Below, piece after piece: positions 23,875 to 32,409 of a stretch of 64,000 nucleotides of DNA. Within the stretch, counting starts at the first letter, position 1. Each line of letters opens with the position of its first letter. Source of the DNA: G958296245 sp965262055 (GTDB taxonomy: Bacteria; Chloroflexota; Dehalococcoidia; Lucifugimonadales; G958296245); NCBI GenBank assembly GCA_965262055.1, contig CBDHEI010000002.1:3162001-3226000 (forward strand), in the 5' to 3' direction. A model generated the notes under the pieces. It was not told the origin of the DNA. It did no database searches and worked only from the letters and a program-made list of their open reading frames with translations. The position numbers were made by a program, and so were the translations under genes.

Positions 23875-25578
23875 TCACCGGGCTGTCTCAGAATCCTTGT
23901 CCTGGAAGACGTCGGCGACGCGGGCCGGGTAGGGTAGCTCGTCGGGGTCGACGGGGACCTCGATAACCGTGGGCACGTCGGAGGCGAGGGCTTCGGAGAC
24001 TGCCTCGGCCACGTCGTCGGGGCGCTCGGCATAGAAGCCGCGGCCTCCGCACATCTCGGCCAGCCTGTCGAAGCGGGGGTTGGTGAGGTCGGCCTCGACG
24101 TACCTTCCGCCGTAGAGCTCCCGCTGGTAGGCCTTCTCGGAGCCCCAGGAGTTATTGTTCATGACGATGTTGACCACCGGCACCGCCCAGCGGGAGGCCG
24201 TCTCCAGCTCCTGCGCGTTCATGAAGAAGCCGCCGTCGCCGCTTATGGATACGACGGGTCGCTCCGGCTCGCCCATCTTCACGCCCATGGCGTGGGGCAG
24301 CGCGGAGCCCACGCAGGCGAGGTCGATGGTGGTGTACATGCTCCTGGGCGTGTGGTAGTCGATGCGGTCGAAGCCGAACGCGGGTCCGCCGCCGGCGTCG
24401 AAGACCACCGCCGTGTTTTCCGGCAGCACGCGCCGCAGCTCCACGTAGACCCTCTGCGGCTTCATAGGCAGGCCGTCCAGCTTGGCGTCGGCGTCGATAC
24501 GATCCCGGCGGCGGCGGCGCAGGGCGGCGACGGCTTCGCGCCGACGCTCGATCTCCGCCGGCGGAACGGCGTCTTGCAGCCTTCCAGCCAGCGACTCGGC
24601 CACAGCGCCGGCGTCGCCGAGGATGCCCACGTCGACCGGGAAGTTGCGGCCTATCTCGCGCTGGTCGATCTCCACCTGGATGATTGCGGCGCCTTTCGGG
24701 ACGGTCCTGTTGTCGTAAAAGGTGGTGAAGTGTCCCAGGCGTGTGCCCAACGCCAGCACGACGTCGGCCTGCCGGCAGGCCTCCTCGGCCTCGGGGGCGC
24801 CGGCGCGCCCTATGGACCCGATGTAGAGGGGGTGGTTGTTGGGTATAGCGTCGTTGTGGCCGTAGGAGGTGACGACTGCCGCGCCGAGAGCCTCAGCCAG
24901 CCGGAGCGCGTCGGACTCGGCGCGACCCCAGTCCACGCCTCCGCCGGCTATGAGCACCGGACGCTTTGCTTTCGCCAGCAGTGCGGCGGCGTCGGCTACC
25001 CTGCGGGCGTCTCCTTCTGGTCGCTGCGAGGGGCGGTACGCCGCGGGCGCTGTCAGGTCGATGTCCACCTCGCCGGCGTTGAGCAGGTCACGGGGCAGGT
25101 CGACGTAGACCGGGCCCATCTTGCCCGAGGCGGCCACGCGGAAGGCGTCGCGTAGAATCTCCGGGGCGCGCTCAGGGCTGTTGACCGGGAGCACCTCCTT
25201 GCAGACGGGACGGAATATGCCCGGCTGATCGAGCTCCTGGAATGAGCTGCGGTACATCTGCCCGGTCATCGACGCGCCGCCGATGATCACCATGGGCGTG
25301 TGGCAGACGAGCGCGGCGGCGGCGTTCGTGACCAGGTTGGTGACGCCGGGGCCGTTCTGCGCCACGCAGACGCCGGGCTGTCCCTTAGCGCGGGCGTAGC
25401 CTTGCGCCATGAAGCCAGCGCCCTGCTCGTGCCTGCATCCTACGAAGCGGATGTCGCTGCGGCCGTACATGGCGTCCATGATCTCGAGGGTGGCCGAGCC
25501 GACCACGCCGAATACGTGCTCAACCCCCTCCAGCGCGAGGGTCTCTACGATGGCCCGCCCGACCTTCATTCTGGGCAT
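23875..25578 (-). CDS. Thiamine diphosphate-dependent enzyme, acetolactate synthase-like
   Basis: A 567-residue three-domain ThDP enzyme. The Pyr domain holds the catalytic Glu51 in RHEQGAGFMAQGYAR; the central domain has PVLIAGGGVDWGRAE; the PP domain has the GDGGFFMNAQE...NNNSWG Mg/ThDP motif. The family includes acetolactate synthase, sulfoacetaldehyde acetyltransferase and oxalyl-CoA decarboxylase; no small regulatory subunit is nearby, so a catabolic role is more likely than branched-chain synthesis. GGAGG eight bases before the ATG favours this start over an upstream in-frame one. It is divergent from the aldo/keto reductase. Confidence 0.87.
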   Translation of the reverse strand: MPRMKVGRAIVETLALEGVEHVFGVVGSATLEIMDAMYGRSDIRFVGCRHEQGAGFMAQGYARAKGQPGVCVAQNGPGVTNLVTNAAAALVCHTPMVIIGGASMTGQMYRSSFQELDQPGIFRPVCKEVLPVNSPERAPEILRDAFRVAASGKMGPVYVDLPRDLLNAGEVDIDLTAPAAYRPSQRPEGDARRVADAAALLAKAKRPVLIAGGGVDWGRAESDALRLAEALGAAVVTSYGHNDAIPNNHPLYIGSIGRAGAPEAEEACRQADVVLALGTRLGHFTTFYDNRTVPKGAAIIQVEIDQREIGRNFPVDVGILGDAGAVAESLAGRLQDAVPPAEIERRREAVAALRRRRRDRIDADAKLDGLPMKPQRVYVELRRVLPENTAVVFDAGGGPAFGFDRIDYHTPRSMYTTIDLACVGSALPHAMGVKMGEPERPVVSISGDGGFFMNAQELETASRWAVPVVNIVMNNNSWGSEKAYQRELYGGRYVEADLTNPRFDRLAEMCGGRGFYAERPDDVAEAVSEALASDVPTVIEVPVDPDELPYPARVADVFQDKDSETAR

Positions 25579-25638
25579 GTGCTGCGCCTCCTGCGGCGCG
25601 GCTATGGTACCATTTGCCGCGCACACAGGGGGGTTGAC

Positions 25639-26559
25639 ATGGAGACAGCCATACTTGGAAGGACCGGTCTGGAAGTGAGCAGGCTCGGCGTGGGCCTGGC
25701 GGAGATAGGCTCGCTGGAGGACTCAGGAGAGGCGGGCAGGGTGCTCAACGAAGCTCTGGACGCCGGCATCAACTTCTTGGACACGGCGGAATGCTACGGG
25801 CGCAGCGAGGAGTTCCTGGGGAGAAACGTCTCCCACCGCAGGTCCGAGTTTGCGCTGGCGACCAAGGCGGGGCACGTACACGGGCCCGATCCGTTCGATG
25901 GAGAGCCGTGGACCGGCGCAACGGTGACCGGCACGATAGAGCGCAGCCTGAAGAGGCTAAAGACGGACTACGTCGACCTGGTACAGCTACACGCCTTCGA
26001 CATTCCGGCGCCGCCGCCGGACGACGTGATCGAAGCGTTGCTGAAGGCCAGGGACGCGGGCAAGACGCGGTTCGTGGGCTACAGCCAGGAGAACGAGGAG
26101 GCCGAGTGGGCAGTCGACAGCGGCATTTTCGACACGCTGCAGACGACTTTCAACCTGGTAGACCAGAAGGCCCGGCACAACATTTTCGACAGGGCGCGAG
26201 CGCAAGGGGTCGGGATCATCGCCAAGAGGCCCATCGCCAACGCCGTCTGGGGAAGCAACGTAAGTCCCGCCGAGTACGAGGGTGTCCGCGTGCTGTTCGC
26301 CGAGCGCGCGCAGGCCATAGCCGCCATGGGGCCGATCCCGGGGGAGCCCGAAGACCCGATAGCCACGGCGCTGGGGTTCGTGCTGGCGCACGAAGACGCG
26401 CACACGGCGATAGTGGGCACGCGCAACCCGTCGCACATGCTGGAGAACATCCAGGTCGTGGAGACGCAGCTACCTATACCGGAGTCGGTGGTCGAGGAGC
26501 TGCGGAACAGGTTCGACCAGATCGGGATGGACTGGGTGGGCCTGGACGTAGTGCGGTAG
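25639..26559 (+). CDS. Aldo/keto reductase
   Basis: A 306-residue TIM-barrel NADPH-dependent oxidoreductase. Tetrad positions are visible as Asp and Tyr in FLDTAECYGRSEEF, Lys in LATKAGHV and His in LVQLHAFD; the C-terminal IVGTRNPSHMLENI forms the nucleotide site. The start is METAILGRTGLEVSRLGVG after AGGGGGG. It is divergently arranged with the ThDP enzyme across 60 bases, so the two may be co-regulated. Confidence 0.92.
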   Translation: METAILGRTGLEVSRLGVGLAEIGSLEDSGEAGRVLNEALDAGINFLDTAECYGRSEEFLGRNVSHRRSEFALATKAGHVHGPDPFDGEPWTGATVTGTIERSLKRLKTDYVDLVQLHAFDIPAPPPDDVIEALLKARDAGKTRFVGYSQENEEAEWAVDSGIFDTLQTTFNLVDQKARHNIFDRARAQGVGIIAKRPIANAVWGSNVSPAEYEGVRVLFAERAQAIAAMGPIPGEPEDPIATALGFVLAHEDAHTAIVGTRNPSHMLENIQVVETQLPIPESVVEELRNRFDQIGMDWVGLDVVR

Positions 26560-26610
26560 TCCGGCCTCAGCCCGGTTACGACATGGCGCCGGGGCGCAGA
26601 GTATTACGCT

Positions 26611-27213
26611 TTACCGGCGGCGCAATCTGAGTGCCTCCAGGCACCTTTCTGTAAGCTGGGCCACATCGGACTGCGAGGCATCTATGAGGGTCAGTCTGTG
26701 GCGATTGACAACCTCGACCATCTGCGAGTCGTAGGCAAGGGTACGCGCCAGGAACTTGCCTACCATCGTTTGTTCGCGAGAAGATTTGGAACGATACATG
26801 CTTCCATGGCGAATCCTTCGACTAAAGACTTCCTCGCTGGCTGTGAGCCATAGCGCGGCGATTCTGTCGAAGTCCAGGCTTGTCACGAATTCAGGCCACA
26901 GAGCCGAACCTTCCAGGACTATTCGAGCAGTGGATGTCTTGTCGATGTGAGACGCGACGATTGCCTCGACCCTCGGCCACACGTTGACCCTGTAGTGGCG
27001 TAGTACGTCCGTGATCAACTCGTCGACCGACAGGGAGAGGTAGTGCTCGGCCACATCGTCTGGCACCTTCTCCGGATGCGGTTTCCACGGCCGGCCATGG
27101 TGACGGGCAAGCGAGTCCGTGGAGATATGGGTCCAGCCCAGGACGGCAGCCAACGACTCGGCGAGTGACGACTTTCCGACGTGGGAAGATCCTCCGATGA
27201 GGACCACCCTCAA
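26611..27213 (-). CDS. P-loop kinase-like protein (2-phosphoglycerate kinase-like)
   Basis: About 200 residues with a canonical Walker A (LIGGSSHVGKSSLAESLA), ISTDSLARHHGRPW, and a lid-like RRIRHGSMYRSKS region. The pattern resembles small AAA-type kinases annotated as 2-phosphoglycerate kinase or zeta-toxin-like, but the substrate is unknown. No ATG is available; the TTG at 27213 is chosen because the domain begins there, and a GTG six bases further in is equally possible. The gene follows the DapA-family gene by about 50 bases. Confidence 0.7.
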   Translation of the reverse strand: MRVVLIGGSSHVGKSSLAESLAAVLGWTHISTDSLARHHGRPWKPHPEKVPDDVAEHYLSLSVDELITDVLRHYRVNVWPRVEAIVASHIDKTSTARIVLEGSALWPEFVTSLDFDRIAALWLTASEEVFSRRIRHGSMYRSKSSREQTMVGKFLARTLAYDSQMVEVVNRHRLTLIDASQSDVAQLTERCLEALRLRRR

Positions 27214-27263
27214 GTTGGGATGTACGTCACTATCCTTCGACGTTCTGCCCGTTTCAGCCCACT

Positions 27264-28217
27264 TCAGACGGCGGACAGGGCTCCGGCGTGGGACTCGACG
27301 AGGCGCTGGAAGGCGTTTCTGGTGTCCTGCGAGACGGCGGCGTCCCGCGAGGGCAGGCGCGAGGGGCCGCCCCGGCGGCCGGTTCCGTCCATGGCCGCCT
27401 TGACGAAGATGCCCTCGCCCGCGGTCTGGCCGCCGATGGCGCCACGTACCCTTCCGTACTCGCCCATGAAGCCCTCGAAGAACTCCTGCGCCTCCGTGAA
27501 ACGGCCTTGCTCCATCAGGTCGTGGGTGCGCCAGCAGAACTCTGGGTAGAAATTCGGCACGTGGCTGATCCACGCCTTGCAGCCGAGCACGGCCGCGTAT
27601 ATGACGAGGCTGCCGTTGTTGACGAGGGCCGACTTCCCGGACCACTTCATCAGGCCCTGCACGTAGCCGTCTATGTTGGGGGACCCCCACTTGACCGCGT
27701 TGGTGTTGGGTATCTCCAGCAGCCGGTCGATGACCTCCACGGGCACGTCGTACTTCGAGCCGCTGTACCAGTGGCTGTAGGCCGAGAAGCCGATGCCGGT
27801 GTGCCTAGCGACCTCTTCATGCCACGCGATGGTGTCGTCGTCCTGCACGGTGTAGTAGTACGCGCCGCTGATCTGGGCTATCTCGACGCCGTTGTCTTCG
27901 GCGAGCTGGCAGAGGGTGATGGTGTCGCGGATGTCGGTGCTCTGGACGCCGGCCATCATGGGGACGTCGTTGTCGCGGCCCACCTTGGCCACGGCCTCGA
28001 TCACCTGCTTGCGCTCCTCCATGTTGAGGACGGTGAAGTCGCCGCCGGAGCCGGCGATCAGGAATACGGTGTTGCCCTGCCTGGCGCCACGGTCGACGAT
28101 CCACTGGGCGTTGTCCGCGGTGCCCTGTACGTCGATGGATAGGTCGTCGTTGAATAGGGTGGCCAAAGGCACCACCACGCCCTGGAAACGGTCTCTGGCC
28201 TCTAGCTTGGATAGCAT
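27264..28217 (-). CDS. DapA/NanA-family lyase (dihydrodipicolinate synthase-like)
   Basis: A 317-residue class I aldolase-type TIM barrel. The Schiff-base Lys is in NAVKWGSPNIDG and the conserved Tyr in ISGAYYYTVQDDD; the glycine loop is IAGSGGDFTVLNMEERKQV. The family covers dihydrodipicolinate synthase, N-acetylneuraminate lyase and sugar-acid dehydratases. The loop departs from true DapA (GTTGE), so a catabolic lyase is more likely than lysine synthesis. The ATG follows AAGGAGAG. Confidence 0.85.
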   Translation of the reverse strand: MLSKLEARDRFQGVVVPLATLFNDDLSIDVQGTADNAQWIVDRGARQGNTVFLIAGSGGDFTVLNMEERKQVIEAVAKVGRDNDVPMMAGVQSTDIRDTITLCQLAEDNGVEIAQISGAYYYTVQDDDTIAWHEEVARHTGIGFSAYSHWYSGSKYDVPVEVIDRLLEIPNTNAVKWGSPNIDGYVQGLMKWSGKSALVNNGSLVIYAAVLGCKAWISHVPNFYPEFCWRTHDLMEQGRFTEAQEFFEGFMGEYGRVRGAIGGQTAGEGIFVKAAMDGTGRRGGPSRLPSRDAAVSQDTRNAFQRLVESHAGALSAV

Positions 28218-28278
28218 CCGCGACTCTCCTTAGTGATCCTGTGCTATGGCAGCATCATATCCATGACAGTGGTCTCAG

Positions 28279-29214
28279 TCAACGCTCGGCTATGGTCACG
28301 GTCTCCAGGAAGAAGTCGCCTGGGGCCTGCCACTCCTCTCCGTCCGCAGTGAGGGCGGTTACGCGGCGCGAGTAGTCGCCGGGCGGAAGCGGGCCGCCGC
28401 TGCTCTCCGAGGCAGTGTCTTCCGGCAGAGGGAAGCCGATGGTGAGGGACGGCGGGTCGATGTGGAACGTCTCGCTATAGGGCCCGGCGTCATTGCTGTC
28501 CAGGACCAACAAGACGCGGGCAATGGGCTTATTGAACCTGCATCCTGCGCCGTTGGCGCTGTCTATGGCGGTGCGAAGCCGGTCGTCGAGGGAGCTCAAC
28601 ACTATACTCAGGTCGCCTCCGATCAGCGTACTTGAGCACTCGGATACCAGCTCGACCGTACCGGGGACGCTCAGTCCGAACACGTAGCCGACCGTGTTGT
28701 ACCGCCGTTCGACGTAATCCGTGGTCTCGTTGTGCTGCCACTGCCCTTCGACGCGGATGTGGTAATCGCCGGGGTCCAGGTCGAGATCGAGCACGGGATA
28801 CCTCGTACCAAGCTGCAAGAAGTCGACCATGATGTTCCCGTCCTTGGTGTACACCTGGGCGAACATCTTGTCCGGCCTCGTCTCGGAGTCGACCCTGATG
28901 TGAATCTGCTTGCCTGGTACGATCCCAGGGTAGGTATTGACTCCAGACCCGGGGAGGTATTGCTCGCAGACAGGGTCGGCATCCTCTCCGAAGCGCCAGC
29001 AGTACGAGCTGGGAGAGCCCCAGACCAGCCCGCTCGAGTGCTCCAACGCTATGACAGGCAGCGGCGGTACCGGCCAACTGTCCGGCCACACTTGTTTGGT
29101 TACCGGCGTGGCGTCGCCGCGCTCCTCCGGTTGGGCTCCGCCGTTCGTACTACACGCGGCTACCAGCACCGTCAGCGCGAGGGTTGCGAGGGAAGCCTTG
29201 AACACGCCTGTCAT
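28279..29214 (-). CDS. Hypothetical lipoprotein
   Basis: A 311-residue protein with a signal peptide and lipobox (LVAAC, Cys21), so anchored on the outer face of the membrane. The mature part is beta-rich, with HIRVDSETRPDKMFAQVYT, LDLDPGDYHIRVEGQWQ and PLPPGDYSRRVTALT, suggesting immunoglobulin-like or jelly-roll modules. Three cysteines (YCWRFG, VCEQYL, CSSTL) could form disulfides. No family is recognised. AGGAG lies before the ATG. Confidence 0.7.
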   Translation of the reverse strand: MTGVFKASLATLALTVLVAACSTNGGAQPEERGDATPVTKQVWPDSWPVPPLPVIALEHSSGLVWGSPSSYCWRFGEDADPVCEQYLPGSGVNTYPGIVPGKQIHIRVDSETRPDKMFAQVYTKDGNIMVDFLQLGTRYPVLDLDLDPGDYHIRVEGQWQHNETTDYVERRYNTVGYVFGLSVPGTVELVSECSSTLIGGDLSIVLSSLDDRLRTAIDSANGAGCRFNKPIARVLLVLDSNDAGPYSETFHIDPPSLTIGFPLPEDTASESSGGPLPPGDYSRRVTALTADGEEWQAPGDFFLETVTIAER

Positions 29215-29369
29215 GAGAGGACTCCTATAGCGTTAGGTCCATGGTCTACGGTCGTCCTGCCGCACGTGTACAGTCTCCGCCGTTACTCTCATTCTACAAC
29301 TGCCGTCGAGAGCGAGCCTTGCGGCTTTGCGGGTATCACGGCCGCAAGCAACGCGTTATTGTTAGGGGC

Positions 29370-30635
29370 ATGGACCAGAGTCACGAGCAGGAACCAGCAG
29401 GCGGTGGAAGAGTCAGAGCCAAGACTCCCAAGACGTTAGAGGCCTTTGCGAGCCCGGCGTACCGCACCCTCTGGCTGGGCTCGAACTTCATTGGCCTCGG
29501 CACGTGGGCGGAGATGCTGGTCGTCGGTTGGCTGGTATTGGTGTGGACCGACTCGGTGCTCCTCTCAGCAGCCACTTTCGGCCTCCGGAGCGCGCCCGCC
29601 ATCATTGCAGCGCCAATAGGCGGCGCCGTTGCGGACAGGTTCCCGCGCAACAGGATTTTGCCGGTAACAGCGTTCATCAAGGGAGCCGCGGTCCTGCTGA
29701 TGGCGTTGGTAGCCGCGAGCTGGACCTCCAGTCCGTGGCCTATCTTCGTGCTGGTGGCGGTAGGAGGGGTAGTGAACTCCTTCGAGATGCCGGCGAGGCA
29801 GGGACTGATTACCGACGTCGTGCCCCCAGAGACGCGGATGAACGCCATATCGCTCCATTCCGTCGGGTTTAGGGCGGTCAGCGCAGGCGGGGCGTTCGCC
29901 AGCGGGCTGATAGCCGAGTTCGTGGGGATCCCTGAGGCGCTGCTGGTAGCCGGGGTCTCGATTCTCATTGGCGGGGCCATCGTGCTGTTCATACCGGGGC
30001 CGGGTAGGGCGGTTGGGAGGGCTAGAACACCCCTGGCGAGTATCTTCCGGGATGCGGCGGTTGGAATCCTGTCCATGGCGCGGATGCCTACGGTATCGAC
30101 CCTGCTCTGGATGGCGATTGTCGTGGAGATATTCGGTTTCGCATATCTGTCGGTGTTGGCCGCGTTGGCGAGAGACGAGCTGATGGTCACCGAGTCGGGG
30201 CTGGGTACATTGAGGCTTGCCATGGGAGTGGGAGCGGTTGGCGGGGCGGTGGTGCTGTCCCTGCTGGGCGATTTCAGGCGTAAGGGCCCGCTGCTGCTCG
30301 GCGCCACGATGGGTTATGGACTCGGCCTGTTTGGGCTTGCGGTCAGTCCCGGTCTATTTACGGCGATTGCTCTTGTTGCCGTTGTGGGCGCGATGTCGTC
30401 GATGTTCGACTCGATGGAGTGGACGCTTCTGCAGGTGAACGTGCCGGACGGCATGAGAGGCCGCGTCATTGGAGGTTGGGTCTTCGCGACCGGCTTTGGC
30501 TGGCTGGGCCACCTGGCCATGGGCGTGGTGGGAGAGGCTGTCGGTGTGAGGTGGGCGATAGGCGGCGCCGGGGTAGTGGTGGCTGTGACGAGCCTGATCG
30601 CGCTGGCACTGGCGCCCACATTGAGGCGTGCCTGA
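29370..30635 (+). CDS. MFS transporter, EntS-like (MFS_3)
   Basis: A 421-residue 12-helix transporter. The start of domain one reads FASPAYRTLWLGSNFIGLGTWAEM, and the loop 2-3 motif is GGAVADRFPRN, as in MFS exporters of the EntS/DUF894 group. VPPETRMNAISLHSVGFRAVSAGG is another typical region. Substrate is unknown. It lies 66 bases upstream of the TIM-barrel paralogue array on the same strand, so it may export or import the same compounds. Confidence 0.88.
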   Translation: MDQSHEQEPAGGGRVRAKTPKTLEAFASPAYRTLWLGSNFIGLGTWAEMLVVGWLVLVWTDSVLLSAATFGLRSAPAIIAAPIGGAVADRFPRNRILPVTAFIKGAAVLLMALVAASWTSSPWPIFVLVAVGGVVNSFEMPARQGLITDVVPPETRMNAISLHSVGFRAVSAGGAFASGLIAEFVGIPEALLVAGVSILIGGAIVLFIPGPGRAVGRARTPLASIFRDAAVGILSMARMPTVSTLLWMAIVVEIFGFAYLSVLAALARDELMVTESGLGTLRLAMGVGAVGGAVVLSLLGDFRRKGPLLLGATMGYGLGLFGLAVSPGLFTAIALVAVVGAMSSMFDSMEWTLLQVNVPDGMRGRVIGGWVFATGFGWLGHLAMGVVGEAVGVRWAIGGAGVVVAVTSLIALALAPTLRRA

Positions 30636-30701
30636 GCTTGGTGCCGGGGTGGATAGGTGCTAACATTCGGCTCGCTACTCTTAACGACGGGAGATGCCAC
30701 G

Positions 30702-32366
30702 ATGGACCATTCCAAGGCGATAGTTATCTCTGACCTGAGCGTCTGCCAGCCGCAGACAGCAGTGACCCCTGGGCACCTTAAGTACCACTGGCAGGCGACG
30801 CCGTACGAGGCCGAGGGCGTCTCTGGCACCCTGCTCTTCGCCGGGCCGGAGACGGAGGCGCCACCCCTGACCCTGCCCCTGGAGGTGTCCGGCTGGCACG
30901 CGATATTCGTAGGGCTGTGGAGCAACTGGACGCCGTCGCTGCTGAAGATCAAGCTGACCAGCGACCCGGCCTACGTGACGATGAACCGGGAGGAAGCTCC
31001 CAACGGCCGGGTGGACAACTTCACCACGGACGAGCGTTTCTTCAAGTACGCCGACCTGACGAGCGAGGAAATCATGCTGGCGCAGCAGGGAGGTGGCGCA
31101 CCGACCCCAGCGTACATCACGTACGTAAAGCTGGTGCCCCTCTCGGACGCCGAGGTGGCGGCCATAAAGGCCGAGAGGGCCGGTAGCGAGACCAAGCGCC
31201 TCTTCTTCATGAACGACGGGTTCAGCAACTTCGGCACGTTGAGGCCCACTACCGTCGAGGATATTTGGCAGTGGCTGGAGCCGTACCGGGACACCGACTT
31301 CAAGACGCTGCTCTGGTGTCCGGGCGCCGGCGGCGACGTGCTCAACTACATTTCGGAGTACGGGGGCCTGATAGGGGACAGCACGACCGACTACCCGCGC
31401 GTCAGCGACAGGCAGAACGCCGAGTCGCACCAGATACTCGCAGGCAAGGGCATCGACCCGATGAAGACGGTCATCGACTACTGCCACGCGATGGGCGTGC
31501 AGGTGCACGTGAGCAATCGGATGGAGGCGTTCCAGTGCTCGCCGCCCTTCGAGGAGTTCTTCACGGGGCGGTTCTACACGGAGCATCCAGAGTGGCGCTG
31601 CGTGGACATCGACGGGCGGGAGATCGCCAGGATGAGCTACGCCTACGAGGGCGTCCGCGACCTGATGCTCAACATGTTCAAGGAGGCGACGGACAAGTAC
31701 GACGCCGACGGGGTGAACCCGATATTCAACCGGGGCGCGCCGTTCCTGCTGTACGAGCAGCCTCTGCTGGACGGGTTCGAGGCGGAGACGGGTCTCGACG
31801 CCCGGCAGCTTGCAGAAGACGACGAGCGGTACTTGCGATACAGGGCAGGGGTAATGACGGACTTCATGCGCAAGCTGCGCCGGGAGCTGGACGCCATCGG
31901 CGAAAAGAAAGGCCGGAAGCTGGAGGTCTCGGCCCACGTGCTGAGCAACGAGGAGACCAACCTGTTCTTCGGCCTGGACGTGCCCACGTGGATCGAGGAG
32001 GGGCTCATAGACAACCTCATCTCCTACCCGTGGCGCGACGTCGAGCCAGACGTGGCTTACTTCGGGAGCCTGACTAAGGGCACGCCGGTCAAGTTCTACC
32101 CGGAAGTGATGCCGCGCCGCATGTCGCCGGAGCAGTACCGGCTCCGTGGCATCGAGAACTACGCGGCCGGCTCGGACGGCATGTGCTTCTGGGACACGAA
32201 CGGGCGCGACCAGATGCGCAAGGAGTGGAGCATGCTGAGGAGGCTGGGCCACAAGGACGACCTGGCAGGATGGGACGACGGCGAAGGCAAGTTCTGGCGG
32301 TCGCGGAAGATGATCAGCGTGGGCGGTTACGTGCTGGACAAGTACCCGCCGCACTGGGCTTTCTGA
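30702..32366 (+). CDS. TIM-barrel glycosyl-hydrolase-like protein, paralogue A
   Basis: A 554-residue cytoplasmic protein. The first 170 residues are beta-rich and begin MDHSKAIVISDLSVCQP; the rest resembles GHL10-type glycosyl-hydrolase-like barrels, with QVHVSNRMEAFQCSPPFEEF, HPEWRCVDIDGREIARMSY, DADGVNPIFNRGAPFLLYEQ and ERYLRYRAGVMTDFMRKLR. Acidic residues in these motifs may be catalytic. Two paralogues follow in the same operon. The substrate is unknown. Confidence 0.75.
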   Translation: MDHSKAIVISDLSVCQPQTAVTPGHLKYHWQATPYEAEGVSGTLLFAGPETEAPPLTLPLEVSGWHAIFVGLWSNWTPSLLKIKLTSDPAYVTMNREEAPNGRVDNFTTDERFFKYADLTSEEIMLAQQGGGAPTPAYITYVKLVPLSDAEVAAIKAERAGSETKRLFFMNDGFSNFGTLRPTTVEDIWQWLEPYRDTDFKTLLWCPGAGGDVLNYISEYGGLIGDSTTDYPRVSDRQNAESHQILAGKGIDPMKTVIDYCHAMGVQVHVSNRMEAFQCSPPFEEFFTGRFYTEHPEWRCVDIDGREIARMSYAYEGVRDLMLNMFKEATDKYDADGVNPIFNRGAPFLLYEQPLLDGFEAETGLDARQLAEDDERYLRYRAGVMTDFMRKLRRELDAIGEKKGRKLEVSAHVLSNEETNLFFGLDVPTWIEEGLIDNLISYPWRDVEPDVAYFGSLTKGTPVKFYPEVMPRRMSPEQYRLRGIENYAAGSDGMCFWDTNGRDQMRKEWSMLRRLGHKDDLAGWDDGEGKFWRSRKMISVGGYVLDKYPPHWAF

Positions 32367-32409
32367 CTAGGGCAAGGCGCCGGGAGAGGCAATAGAAGGA
32401 GGGGTTCCG

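Noticed and set aside
23875..25578. Calling the ThDP enzyme ilvB or xsc
   Set aside because: No small subunit, and no sulfonate genes nearby; the motifs visible do not separate these family members.
30681..32354. Long minus-strand open frame antisense to TIM-barrel paralogue A
   Set aside because: It is His/Arg/Val-rich with no family resemblance and mirrors the codon bias of the real gene. Similar frames lie opposite paralogue B, the GS-like gene, ctaD and ctaE.
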